64,000 nt of DNA from Pseudomonas sp. DTU_2021_1001937_2_SI_NGA_ILE_001 (GCF_032463525.1 NZ_CP135971.1:2356001-2420000); one strand, 5' to 3'; shown: positions 8,985 through 16,776, counted from the first letter of the stretch. The notes: generated from the sequence alone by a model not told the origin. Numbers and translations: made by a program.

Positions 8985-9749
8985 TCAGAGCGCGGTGTAG
9001 CCGTTGTCGACGAACAGGTGGGTGCCGTTGACGAAGCTGGCCTCGTCACTGGCTAGGAAAAGCGCCGCGGCAGCCACTTCAGCGGGATCGCAGAGACGCC
9101 CCTGCATGCTGGCGATGGCCTGCTCCGAAACGTCCACACCGTGTCCCTGCAGCAGTTCGATTTCACGTCGACCATGGGCCGTACCGATGAAGCCCGGACA
9201 CACGGCATTGCTGCGAATATTGCGGTCGCGGTACTCCACGGCGATGGCGCGGGCGAACATGTGACAAGCGCCCTTGGTGGTGCAGTACGCCACTTCCATC
9301 GGCGTGCCGACCACTGCGGAGATCGACGAGGTACAGACGATACTGCCGCCACCGGCCGCGATCATGCCGGGTAGCACGGCCTGGGTAACCAGAAACATGC
9401 CCTTGACGTTGATGCCCATCAGGCGATCCCAGTCCGCTTCGCTGGTCTCTAGAAACGGGCCGGCCGCGATGGTACCTGCATGGTTCATCAATACCGTGAT
9501 GGCCCCGAAACGCGCCTCGGCCTGCGCCACCGCCTGCCGAACCTGCTCGCGGGACGAGACATCGGCAGGAAAGAACCAGGCGTCGCCGCCGGCTTCGTTG
9601 ATGCGCGCCGCAACCGCCTCGCCGTCACTGCGCGGCAGATCCATGATTGCCACCTTGGCGCCTTCGCAGGCGAAGAGCTCCGAAGCGGCCAAGCCGCAGC
9701 CACCTGCACCACCGGTGATGAGTGCGACCTTGCCTTGCAAACGACCCAT
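8985..9749 (-). CDS. SDR family NAD(P)-dependent oxidoreductase
   Basis: Classical short-chain dehydrogenase/reductase, 254 residues. The cofactor motif is GGAGGCGLA near residue 12 (TGxxxGxG-like), the structural motif is MNHAG in place of the usual NNAG, the catalytic Ser is in CTSSIS and the catalytic Tyr/Lys pair in YCTTKG, with a C-terminal NGTHLFVDNGYT typical of the family. An Asp after the second beta strand (IMDLP) suggests NAD preference. ATG 9749 has GGAG 8 nt upstream. First gene of the SDR-EutH-LuxR set (82 bp to eutH-like), so it probably oxidises the alcohol that the permease imports. Substrate unknown. Confidence 0.88.
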   Translation of the reverse strand: MGRLQGKVALITGGAGGCGLAASELFACEGAKVAIMDLPRSDGEAVAARINEAGGDAWFFPADVSSREQVRQAVAQAEARFGAITVLMNHAGTIAAGPFLETSEADWDRLMGINVKGMFLVTQAVLPGMIAAGGGSIVCTSSISAVVGTPMEVAYCTTKGACHMFARAIAVEYRDRNIRSNAVCPGFIGTAHGRREIELLQGHGVDVSEQAIASMQGRLCDPAEVAAAALFLASDEASFVNGTHLFVDNGYTAL

Positions 9750-9820
9750 GAGTGGTCTCCTGTCGTATATGTAACCCGAGGTTTCTGCCGACAACCTAGG
9801 GCTACCCGCCGCCAGCGTCC

Positions 9821-9836
9821 ATATACCGAGGGATAT
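9821..9836 (-). promoter_or_regulatory. Palindrome upstream of the SDR-EutH-LuxR cluster
   Basis: ATATACCGAGGGATAT is a near-perfect palindrome (ATAT-N-CC-GA-GG-N-ATAT) 72-87 bp upstream of the SDR start. A CGTATAT element near 9764 repeats part of it. The location suits an activator site for the cluster's LuxR protein, but the link is inferred from position only. Confidence 0.4.
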
Positions 9837-10032
9837 ACGAATCAATAACAAATTGAAAAATAAGATCTTTTTTCATAATTCGGTCGCTTTTTGAACCGCT
9901 GGCGAGCGCCGCCAAGCCCTGTCTGTAGCCGCAAACGAGCGCCAATCCGCAGGCGACCACCCGTCGCCCCGACCGCACGACCTTGCTCCCCTGGAGGCCG
10001 AACCCATGGTGATCAAAAAAAGGAGTCTCACC

Positions 10033-10464
10033 ATGAAATTGATTCGACCTCACCAACTGGCCCTGGCGCTGTGCCTGGGCGCGATTGCGCCGCTGAGCCT
10101 GGCGGCGACCAATGTGGATGGCACCACCACCAGCCCGAGCGGCACCAGCGCCAACCCCGGCACCATGCAAGGTGGCGGTGGCAATCCGGGCGGGGCCACC
10201 AACCCCGGCAGTAATACCGGCAGCCCAGGCGGTACGTCGGGCGGCATGGGGACCGGCACCGGCAGCGATACCAGCACCGGCAACGCTACCGGTGCAGGCA
10301 GTGCCGGCCCTGGTGGCGCCAGCGGTGCGGGCGGCGCGCCGAATGGCGGTGCGGGCGGTGGCGGTAATAGCGGCACCGGCTCAGGTGGTACAGGCGGCGG
10401 TACCGGAGGTGCTGGCGGTGGTGCTGGCGGAGCCGGTGGCGGTGGCGGCGGCGGCGGCAGTTGA
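10033..10464 (+). CDS. Small glycine-rich secreted protein
   Basis: Protein of 143 residues that I cannot assign to a family. Residues 1-24 are a clear Sec signal peptide (LALALCLGAIAPLSLA, cleavage after ALA or SLAA). The mature part is low complexity: a Thr/Ser/Asn/Pro/Gly stretch, then repeated GGAGG, GGTGG and SGTGSGG units ending in a run of eight Gly and a Ser. AGGAG 7 nt before ATG 10033 supports translation, and the frame lacks stops despite its skewed codons. No neighbour suggests a role; a surface, matrix or structural role is possible. The glycine repeats are prone to length variation. Confidence 0.7.
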   Translation: MKLIRPHQLALALCLGAIAPLSLAATNVDGTTTSPSGTSANPGTMQGGGGNPGGATNPGSNTGSPGGTSGGMGTGTGSDTSTGNATGAGSAGPGGASGAGGAPNGGAGGGGNSGTGSGGTGGGTGGAGGGAGGAGGGGGGGGS

Positions 10465-10496
10465 TCCTCGCCTCAAGACTGCCCCACTAGACCGTT

Positions 10497-10579
10497 GCAG
10501 CGAGCTTGCTCGCGATGGCTGCCTCACGTACGCGACATATGCGGTGCGTTGGCGGTCTTTTCGCGAGCAAGCTCGCTGC
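10497..10579. repeat. REPIN-like pair of GCGAGCAAGCTCGC elements
   Basis: Two exact 19-bp inverted copies (GCAGCGAGCTTGCTCGCGA and its reverse complement) lie 45 bp apart, at 10497-10515 and 10561-10579. This is the second REP family of the window and has the head-to-head layout of a REPIN. It sits between the glycine-rich gene and the convergent GlxA-type regulator. Confidence 0.8.
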
Positions 10580-10593
10580 CACAGGTCAAAGAG

Positions 10594-11538
10594 TCAGCTG
10601 ACCCGCCTGGCATCCCGGCGAATCGCGGCAGGCGCCACGCCAAAGCCGCGCATGAACACTTCACGCATGTGCCGGCGATCGCGAAAACCGTTCTGCCGGG
10701 CCACTTCTTCCAGGCTGTGCCGGGTCTGCTCGATCATCAGCCGGGCACCTTCCAGCCGCAGCTTTTCGATCGCCTTGGCCGGTGGCTGGCCGGTCTCGGC
10801 GGTGAATACCCGGGTGAACTGGCGTGGGCTGAGGTGCGCCACCTCGGCGAGTTCTTCGACGCTCAAGGGCAGGCTCAGATGCTGGCGGGCGTATTCCAGC
10901 GCACTCTGAATACGGTCTGACTTGGCCGACAGGGTCAGCAGTTCCGAATGCTGCGACTGCCCACCGGAACGGCGCTGGTGCATCACCAGGCGATGCGCCA
11001 CCGAGCGCGCCAAGTCGGCGCCCAGGTCCTTCTCGACCATGCCCAGGGCCATGTCCAGCGCGGCAGTCATGCCGGCAGAGGTCCATACCGGGCCATCGAC
11101 GATGAAGATCCGATCATCTTCAACCGCCACCTGCGGATAGCGCTCGCGCATGGCTCGGGCGAACGACCAGTGCGTGGTCGCACGACGACGGTCCAGCGCA
11201 CCGGCAGCGGCGAGAATGAACCCGCCGGTGCACACGCCCGCGACACGCCGTGCCTGCTGCATGAAGCCGCGCACGCTGTTGAGCACCTCTTCGCTGGCCG
11301 GCGTCAGGGGCGTCAGGGTTCCGACCACCATCCAGGTGTCGGCCAGCCCGGCAGCCTCCAGCGGCTGGGTGTCGATGCACAGGCCCAGGGACGAGCGCAC
11401 GGTGCCGCCGCCCACCGAAAAGTTCTGCACCCGATAGACCGGCTCACCGGCCACCAGATTGGCGAATTCGAAAACGGACTGGGTGGCCAGGGACATGACC
11501 TGGAAACCCTCGGTAATCAGGTAGCCGACTCGATGCAT
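10594..11538 (-). CDS. GlxA family transcriptional regulator (DJ-1/PfpI + AraC HTH)
   Basis: AraC-type regulator of 314 residues. Residues 1-175 form a DJ-1/PfpI-like amidotransferase fold with the nucleophile-elbow region GVCTGGFILAAAGALDR; residues about 215-310 form the AraC DNA-binding domain with two helix-turn-helix segments (LSVEELAEVAHLSPRQFTRVF and LEEVARQNGFRDRRHMREVF). Divergent from the SDR-SDR-CMD operon with a 107-bp gap, so it is the likely regulator of that operon. GlxA proteins respond to diverse small molecules; none can be named here. Confidence 0.9.
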   Translation of the reverse strand: MHRVGYLITEGFQVMSLATQSVFEFANLVAGEPVYRVQNFSVGGGTVRSSLGLCIDTQPLEAAGLADTWMVVGTLTPLTPASEEVLNSVRGFMQQARRVAGVCTGGFILAAAGALDRRRATTHWSFARAMRERYPQVAVEDDRIFIVDGPVWTSAGMTAALDMALGMVEKDLGADLARSVAHRLVMHQRRSGGQSQHSELLTLSAKSDRIQSALEYARQHLSLPLSVEELAEVAHLSPRQFTRVFTAETGQPPAKAIEKLRLEGARLMIEQTRHSLEEVARQNGFRDRRHMREVFMRGFGVAPAAIRRDARRVS

Positions 11539-11645
11539 GATGAAGCCCTAAAAGTGACGTCCTGAAACACTACCTTATACGTCATTTGAGACACAGCATT
11601 TTTTTCGCATCATGGCGCCAGTCCCCACCACTGGAGCCTCACACC

Positions 11646-12443
11646 ATGACCACCGCACACCTTGGCACTGCCCTCATCACCGGCGCTTCCACCGGCATCG
11701 GCGCGCTCTACGCCGAGCGCCTGGCCCGCCGCGGCTATGACCTGATTCTGGTGGCACGCAACCGCGAACGCCTCAATGAACTGGCCATGCGCCTGACCAG
11801 CGAGACCCGCCGCAACGTCGAGGTGGTCGCCGCCGACCTCGGCAACTCCAACGAGCTGGCCAGCGTCGAACGCAAGTTGCGCGAAGACGCCAGCATCACC
11901 CTGCTGGTCAACAACGCCGGCATCGGCACCCACACCCCGCTGCTGGGCAGCGACGTGGAGCGCATGGGCGAGATGATCGCGCTCAACGTCACCGCCCTGA
12001 CCCGCCTGACCTACGCTGCCGTGCCCGGCTTCGTCGCCCGCCAGCAGGGCGCGATCATCAATATTTCGTCCATCGTCAGCCTGGCGCCGGAACTGCTCAA
12101 CGGCGTGTATGGCGCCAGCAAGGCCTATGTCACCGCCTTCACCCGCTCGCTGCACCGCGAGCTGAGCGAGCAAGGCATTCGTATCCAGGCGGTACTGCCC
12201 GGTGCCACCGCCACCGACTTCTGGGCCACCGGCGGGCTGCCCGTGGAAAACCTCGACCCGGCCATCGTCATGGCGGCCCCCGACCTGGTCGACGCCGCGC
12301 TGCAGGACTTCGATGCCGGGGTGTTGTTTTCCATTCCGTCGATGCACGACCTGGAAACCTTCGAAGCCTTCGAATCCAGCCGCCAGGCGCTGCTGCCGCA
12401 GCTGTCCAGCAACCGCCTTGCCCCCCGCTACAACGCCAACTGA
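11646..12443 (+). CDS. SDR family oxidoreductase
   Basis: Short-chain dehydrogenase/reductase of 265 residues, with the cofactor motif GASTGIGALYAERLA near residue 14, an Arg-containing segment after the second strand (LVARNRERL, suggesting NADPH), NNAGIG, the catalytic Ser in NISSIVS and the Tyr/Lys pair in YGASKAY. ATG 11646 follows GGAG. First gene of a three-gene operon (20 bp to the next start) with another SDR and a CMD-family protein, divergent from a GlxA-type regulator. The substrate is unknown; the set suggests stress or xenobiotic handling, by inference. Confidence 0.87.
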   Translation: MTTAHLGTALITGASTGIGALYAERLARRGYDLILVARNRERLNELAMRLTSETRRNVEVVAADLGNSNELASVERKLREDASITLLVNNAGIGTHTPLLGSDVERMGEMIALNVTALTRLTYAAVPGFVARQQGAIINISSIVSLAPELLNGVYGASKAYVTAFTRSLHRELSEQGIRIQAVLPGATATDFWATGGLPVENLDPAIVMAAPDLVDAALQDFDAGVLFSIPSMHDLETFEAFESSRQALLPQLSSNRLAPRYNAN

Positions 12444-12463
12444 TCACTGACAGGAGTACCACC

Positions 12464-13228
12464 ATGAAACTCAGCGCCAACACCATTTTCATCACCGGCG
12501 GCACCTCCGGCATCGGTCGCGCCCTGGCCGAAGCCTTCCACCAGCGTGGCAACCAGGTGATCATCGCCGGCCGCCGCCAGGCCCTGCTCGACGAGATCGC
12601 CCGCGCCAACCCCGGCATGGATACCGTGCAGCTGGACATCAACGACGCGGCGCAGATCAAGCTCGTGGCCCAAGAGGTGATCCGTCGCCACCCCACGCTG
12701 AACGTGATCATCAACAACGCCGGGATCATGCCTTTCGACAACCCGGCCTCCGGTGAGCTGGACGACGAACAGGCAGTCGGCCTGCTGCAGACCAACCTGC
12801 TGGGGCCTGTGCGGGTCAGCGCGGCCTTCGTCGAACACCTCAAGCAGCAGCCCGAGGCCTACATCATCAACAACAGCTCGGTGCTGGCCTACCTGCCGCT
12901 GGCCGCCACGGCGCTGTACTCGGCGACCAAGGCGGCCATCCACTCCTACACGCTGTCGCAACGCTTCGTCCTGCGTGACAGCAGCGTCAAGGTGCTGGAA
13001 ATCGCCCCGCCGTGGGTGGACACCGACCTGATCCACAAGAGCGGTGACGAGCGTGCCATGCCGCTGGACGAATTCATCACCGAAACCCTGGCCAAGCTGG
13101 AAACCGCCACCACCGAAGTTCTGGTCGACCGTGTGTTGCCCCTGCGCGCCAACCAGGGGGCGAACGAGCATGAACTGATCCACCAGTTCAACCTGTCGCT
13201 GGTCGACAACCCGATTCCTGTGGCCTGA
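12464..13228 (+). CDS. SDR family oxidoreductase, DltE-like
   Basis: Second short-chain dehydrogenase of the operon, 254 residues, with GGTSGIGRALAEAFHQRG at residues 11-28, AGRRQ after the second strand (NADPH-like), NNAGIM, the catalytic Ser in NNSSVLAY and the Tyr/Lys pair in YSATKAA. The layout and the C-terminal NPIPVA resemble the DltE-type SDRs. CAGGAG precedes ATG 12464. It is related to the upstream SDR but clearly not a recent duplicate. Role unknown. Confidence 0.87.
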   Translation: MKLSANTIFITGGTSGIGRALAEAFHQRGNQVIIAGRRQALLDEIARANPGMDTVQLDINDAAQIKLVAQEVIRRHPTLNVIINNAGIMPFDNPASGELDDEQAVGLLQTNLLGPVRVSAAFVEHLKQQPEAYIINNSSVLAYLPLAATALYSATKAAIHSYTLSQRFVLRDSSVKVLEIAPPWVDTDLIHKSGDERAMPLDEFITETLAKLETATTEVLVDRVLPLRANQGANEHELIHQFNLSLVDNPIPVA

Positions 13229-13256
13229 ACGGTCCGTCTTTCAAGGAGATTCCCCC

Positions 13257-13775
13257 ATGCCCCGTCTCACTGCACTGCCTATCGACCATGCGCCTGCCGC
13301 CGCCCGCCCTGCCTTGCAAGGCGTAGAGAAAGGCCTGGGCTTCTTGCCCAACGCCTTCGCCACCCTGGCCCACTCCCCGGCCGCGCTCAATGGTTACCTC
13401 GCTCTGGCGCAGGCCATGGGCAAGAGCAGCCTCAGCGTCGCCGAACGTGAAGTCGTGGCGCTGGCGGCCTCGCAAGTCAACGGCTGCGATTACTGCCTGG
13501 CCGCACACAGCCACTTTGGCGCCAAGGCGGGCCTGGATGCCGACGCCATTGCTGCGGCCCGCGCTGGCAACCTGGACGCCGTCGCCGCACTGGCCCGCGC
13601 GGTGACGCAGGAACGCGGTCAGATCAGCGATGAGCAACTGCACGCGGCACGTCAAGCAGGCCTGGATGACGCACGGATCGTCGAGGTGGTCGCCCAGGTC
13701 GCCCTGCTGACCCTGACCAACTATCTGAACAATGTGGCCCGCACCGCAGTCGACTTCCCGCCTGCAACCCACTGA
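13257..13775 (+). CDS. Carboxymuconolactone decarboxylase / AhpD-like family protein
   Basis: AhpD-superfamily protein of 172 residues. The redox motif CDYCLAAHSHFG (CxxC then His four residues on) near residue 80, preceded by EREVVALAASQVNG, marks a peroxidase-type alkylhydroperoxidase fold rather than a true carboxymuconolactone decarboxylase, which lacks the CxxC pair. AAGGAG lies 8 nt before ATG 13257. Last gene of the operon with two SDRs. It may remove peroxides or have a thiol-based redox role connected to the dehydrogenase reactions. Confidence 0.85.
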   Translation: MPRLTALPIDHAPAAARPALQGVEKGLGFLPNAFATLAHSPAALNGYLALAQAMGKSSLSVAEREVVALAASQVNGCDYCLAAHSHFGAKAGLDADAIAAARAGNLDAVAALARAVTQERGQISDEQLHAARQAGLDDARIVEVVAQVALLTLTNYLNNVARTAVDFPPATH

Positions 13776-14108
13776 ACACCAGACCGCAATGAGCCGTCCT
13801 GCCCGCGCAGCCGAACGCTGTCCGGGCGGGCGCTTGCGTTTGGGGGAGATGCACCCTGACGGTGCAGAAATGGCGCAGCCTGCGCAAGACGCGGGGTACG
13901 GGACCTGGGCCCTGTACCCCGCGAGTACCGATTGACGCGGCTCAGCGCGTGCCAGGCACGGCTGACCCGGCTCGATCGCCTAGGGCACCACGCAGGCACA
14001 AGCAAGGCACATGCCGGGTAGCGTCAATACGATCGACAGGCTTTAGCCGCAATACTGGTCAGTTAGACCGGGTAGGAGCGGCTTCAGCCGCTCCCCGAGC
14101 CGTATGCG
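13776..14108. other. Gene-free interval after CMD operon
   Basis: Between the CMD gene and the convergent ArsR gene there is no coding frame with a ribosome-binding site. The interval holds loose GC-rich inverted repeats around 13800-13830 and, at its right end, a REP unit. I see no RNA gene. Confidence 0.5.
14046..14095. repeat. REP unit with flanking GGTCAGTTAGACCGG tag
   Basis: A REP palindrome (GTAGGAGCGGCTTCAGCCGC) preceded by CAATACTGGTCAGTTAGACC. The same flank occurs beside the REP clusters near 34.7, 48.35 and 63.76 kb, so the repeat unit extends beyond the palindrome itself. Confidence 0.75.
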
Positions 14109-14414
14109 TCAGGCCTGTTTGTGGGCCAGGATCGCGTCCAGCAGGCCGGGAAACTGCTGGTTCATGTCGGCCAGCCGAAGGGAGTTCATGTGCGTGGTGC
14201 CGACGTTGCGGGTATGCACCAGGCCGGCATCGCGCAGCACCCGAAAGTGATGGGACATGCTGGATTTCGGACGGCCGCCGTCGAGTTCGCCGCAGCTGGC
14301 CTCTTCGACCCGGGCCAGGCAACGCACGATCTCCATGCGCACCGGATCGCTCAGCGCGTAGAGCACGCGCTCGAGGATGAAGTTTTCGGGTGTGGGATGT
14401 TTGAAGCCTCTCAT
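14109..14414 (-). CDS. ArsR-family winged-helix regulator
   Basis: Small regulator of 101 residues with the ArsR-type winged helix: ALSDPVRMEIVRCLA (helices 1-2), then SSMSHHFRVLRDAGLVHTR (recognition helix and wing). It lacks the metal-binding Cys pair ELCVCDL of arsenic or cadmium sensors, so it probably senses an organic molecule. Divergent from xenA with a 90-bp gap that holds an inverted repeat; repression of xenA is likely. ATG 14414 has only a weak ribosome-binding site. Confidence 0.85.
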   Translation of the reverse strand: MRGFKHPTPENFILERVLYALSDPVRMEIVRCLARVEEASCGELDGGRPKSSMSHHFRVLRDAGLVHTRNVGTTHMNSLRLADMNQQFPGLLDAILAHKQA

Positions 14415-14454
14415 GGGGCGGCATGATAACGGGGGGGTTCAATGTTCGCCATAC

Positions 14455-14480
14455 TTCGAATACTATCGAACTATCGTATT
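14455..14480. promoter_or_regulatory. Nested inverted repeats between arsR-type gene and xenA
   Basis: TTCGA-ATACTA-TCGAA (14455-14470) is a perfect 5-bp inverted repeat, overlapped by AATAC...GTATT (14459-14480). The AT-rich block lies 25-50 bp before the xenA start and probably holds both the promoter and the operator of the ArsR-type protein. Confidence 0.45.
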
Positions 14481-14504
14481 AACCCGTCCGCACTGGAGTC
14501 GTGT

Positions 14505-15596
14505 ATGTCTGCACTGTTCGAACCCTTCCGTCTCAAGGACGTCACCCTGCGCAATCGCATCGCCATTCCGCCGATGTGCCAATACTCCGCCGAAGAAGGC
14601 CTGATCAACGACTGGCACCACGTGCACCTGGCCAGCATGGCCCGTGGCGGCGCCGGCCTGGTGGTGGTGGAAGCCACCGCCGTGGCCCCGGAAGGCCGCA
14701 TCACCCCCGGCTGCACCGGCATATGGACCGACGAACAGGCCCAGGCGTTCGTTCCCGTGGTGCAGGCCATCAAGGCTGCCGGTGCCGTGCCGGGTATCCA
14801 GATTGCCCACGCCGGTCGCAAGGCCAGCGCCAACCGTCCCTGGGAAGGCGACGACCACATTGCCAGCGATGACCCGCGTGGCTGGGAAACCATTGCCCCG
14901 TCGGCCATCGCCTTCGGCCACCACCTGCCGAAAGTGCCGCGCGCCATGACCCTGGACGACATCCAGCGGGTCAAGCAGAACTTCGTGGATGCCGCGCGCC
15001 GCGCGCGTGAAGCCGGCTTCGAATGGATCGAGCTGCACTTCGCCCACGGTTACCTGGGCCAGAGCTTCTTCTCCGAGCACAGCAACCAGCGCACCGACGC
15101 CTATGGTGGCAGCTTCGACAATCGCAGCCGCTTCCTGCTGGAAACCCTGGCGGCAGTGCGTGAGGTGTGGCCGGAGAACCTGCCGCTGACCGCGCGCTTC
15201 GGGGTGATCGAATACGACGGTCGCGACGAGCAGACCCTGGCCGAGTCCATCGAACTGGCGCGGCGCTTCAAGGCCGGTGGCCTGGACCTGCTGAGTGTCA
15301 GCATCGGCTTCACCATTGCCGAGACCGAGATTCCATGGGGGCCGGCGTTCCTCGGCCCGATCGCCGAGCAGGTACGCCGCGAGGCGGACATTCCAGTGAC
15401 TTCGGCCTGGGGCTTCGGCGACCCGCAACTAGCCCAGGCCGCCGTGCAGAACGGCCAGCTAGACCTGGTATCGGTAGGCCGCGCGCACCTGGCCGACCCG
15501 CACTGGGCGTACTTTGCCGCCAAGCAGCTGGGCGTGGACAAAGCCTCCTGGACCCTGCCCGCCCCTTACGCGCACTGGCTCGAACGCTACCGCTGA
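14505..15596 (+). CDS. xenA: Xenobiotic reductase A, Old Yellow Enzyme family
   Basis: FMN-dependent NAD(P)H oxidoreductase that reduces activated C=C bonds and nitro compounds. At 363 residues it has the length of the Pseudomonas putida XenA and matches it closely from memory: the N-terminus SALFEPFRLKDVTLRNRIA, the active-site Cys25 in PPMCQYSA, the His/Tyr set in HFAHGYLGQSFFSEH, FGVIEYDGRDEQ, and the C-terminal APYAHWLERYR. ATG 14505 has GGAG 9 nt upstream. Divergent from an ArsR-type regulator, its likely repressor. XenA contributes to detoxification of electrophiles such as enones and nitrate esters. Confidence 0.95.
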   Translation: MSALFEPFRLKDVTLRNRIAIPPMCQYSAEEGLINDWHHVHLASMARGGAGLVVVEATAVAPEGRITPGCTGIWTDEQAQAFVPVVQAIKAAGAVPGIQIAHAGRKASANRPWEGDDHIASDDPRGWETIAPSAIAFGHHLPKVPRAMTLDDIQRVKQNFVDAARRAREAGFEWIELHFAHGYLGQSFFSEHSNQRTDAYGGSFDNRSRFLLETLAAVREVWPENLPLTARFGVIEYDGRDEQTLAESIELARRFKAGGLDLLSVSIGFTIAETEIPWGPAFLGPIAEQVRREADIPVTSAWGFGDPQLAQAAVQNGQLDLVSVGRAHLADPHWAYFAAKQLGVDKASWTLPAPYAHWLERYR

Positions 15597-15602
15597 TGCA
15601 CC

Positions 15603-16472
15603 TCAGCCCGCCGTGAGGCCTTCACGGCGGGCTCCGAGGCGACCGATCCAGATCGACGCGACGATCACCAGCCCTCCTACCAGCAACCTGCCCAGGTCCT
15701 CGTGACGGTTCCAGATCAGCAGGTTGATCAGCAAGCCCAACGGCACGTGCAGGTTGCCCATCGCTGCCAGGGTGCCCACCGGCACCAGGCACGCGCCCTT
15801 GTTCCACCAGTACATCGCCAGCGCGGTGGAGCACAGGCCGAGGAACACCAGCACCAGCCACTGCTGCGGCGCGTCCGGCAGGCGCTGCGGATTGCCGAAG
15901 GCCAGAAACGCCGGCAGCACGACCAGCAACGCCCCGACGAAGAAGTAGCCGAAACGCCGATAGTCCGGCAGGTCGCTGGGGTAGCGCGCAGTCAGGTGAC
16001 GGTACAGCACCTGCCCGGCGGCATAAGTGAAATTGGCCAATTGCAGCAGCAGGAAGCCGCCCAGGTAATCACCATCCAGCCCGTCGTAGCGGATCACCCC
16101 GGCGCCCAGCACCGCCACCACCGCGGCCAGCAGTGCCCAGGGGTTGAAACGTCGGTTCAGCGCATCTTCGATGAGGGTCACATGCAACGGGGTGAGGATG
16201 GTGAACAGCAGCACCTCGGGCACGGTCAGCACCCGGAAGCTCAGGTACAGGCACACATAGGTGATACCGAACTGCAGCGCGCCAATCAGCAACATGCCGC
16301 GCATGAACCCCGGCTCGACCTGGCGCCAGCGCGTCAGGGGAATGAACACCAGACCGGCCAGCAGCACACGAATCAGCACCGCCAGGTAACTGTCGACATG
16401 ACCGGCCAGATAGACACCGATCAGGCTGAAGGAAAACGCCTGGATCAGCGTAACGATAAGTAGATAGTTCAT
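15603..16472 (-). CDS. EamA/DMT family transporter
   Basis: Drug/metabolite transporter with about ten hydrophobic helices, 289 residues, of the carboxylate/amino acid exporter branch. Motifs include the IQAFSFSLIGVYLAGHVDSYLAV start, TPLHVTLIEDALNRRF at the end of the first half, and ALAMYWWNKGACLVPVGTLA in the second. ATG 16472 is preceded by GGGGG in the mRNA. Converges on xenA with 6 bp between the stops; a hairpin overlaps its last codons. Substrate unknown; not part of an evident operon. Confidence 0.85.
   Translation of the reverse strand: MNYLLIVTLIQAFSFSLIGVYLAGHVDSYLAVLIRVLLAGLVFIPLTRWRQVEPGFMRGMLLIGALQFGITYVCLYLSFRVLTVPEVLLFTILTPLHVTLIEDALNRRFNPWALLAAVVAVLGAGVIRYDGLDGDYLGGFLLLQLANFTYAAGQVLYRHLTARYPSDLPDYRRFGYFFVGALLVVLPAFLAFGNPQRLPDAPQQWLVLVFLGLCSTALAMYWWNKGACLVPVGTLAAMGNLHVPLGLLINLLIWNRHEDLGRLLVGGLVIVASIWIGRLGARREGLTAG
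15605..15633. terminator. 12-bp hairpin shared by convergent xenA and DMT gene ends
   Basis: A perfect 12-bp stem (AGCCCGCCGTGA/TCACGGCGGGCT) around a 5-nt loop. It overlaps the last codons of the DMT gene and lies 9 bp after the xenA stop. No T-run follows on either side, so it may act as a transcript-stabilising hairpin or a weak bidirectional terminator. Confidence 0.6.
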
Positions 16473-16776
16473 GCAGGCCCCCAATTGAACGGAGGCGACC
16501 TTAGCGGTTCGTGCGCGACGCTGTCCATAACACTGTCATGGCGAGCAGCTTCAACCGCCAAAGCCCTACCACCGCCATCCCGGCTGAAGCCGGTCCCAGC
16601 CGTTCGTGCCGCCACCGCGGTGAGTTCATCCGGTAGGCGCGGCTGCGCCGCGAACCGCTATTCCAGAATGGCGCGCACAAAAGAAAACCCGGCAGCGCGG
16701 AGCAGCGCTTGCCGGGTCGGGCGCCCACCCAGGGGCGCGAACGGGAAGAGAGAGCGTGAAGCGGGTAATGCAATGA
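16473..16776. other. Gene-free interval before azoR end
   Basis: No supported gene. It holds the DMT promoter side, a degenerate REP at about 16580-16600 (GGCTGAAGCCGGTCCC), a GC palindrome near 16640, and the azoR terminator. Confidence 0.5.
16688..16718 (-). terminator. Rho-independent terminator of azoR
   Basis: ACCCGGCA and TGCCGGGT form the outer part of a stem extended by GCGC pairs; in the direction of azoR it is followed by TTTTC. Located about 60 bp after the azoR stop. Confidence 0.7.

Noticed and set aside
10100..10464. Possible CRISPR or tandem repeat array
   Set aside because: The repeats are glycine codons in a coding frame with a signal peptide; spacers are not of uniform length.
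13257..13775. True carboxymuconolactone decarboxylase of the protocatechuate pathway
   Set aside because: It has the CxxC...H motif of AhpD-type peroxidases and no pathway genes beside it.
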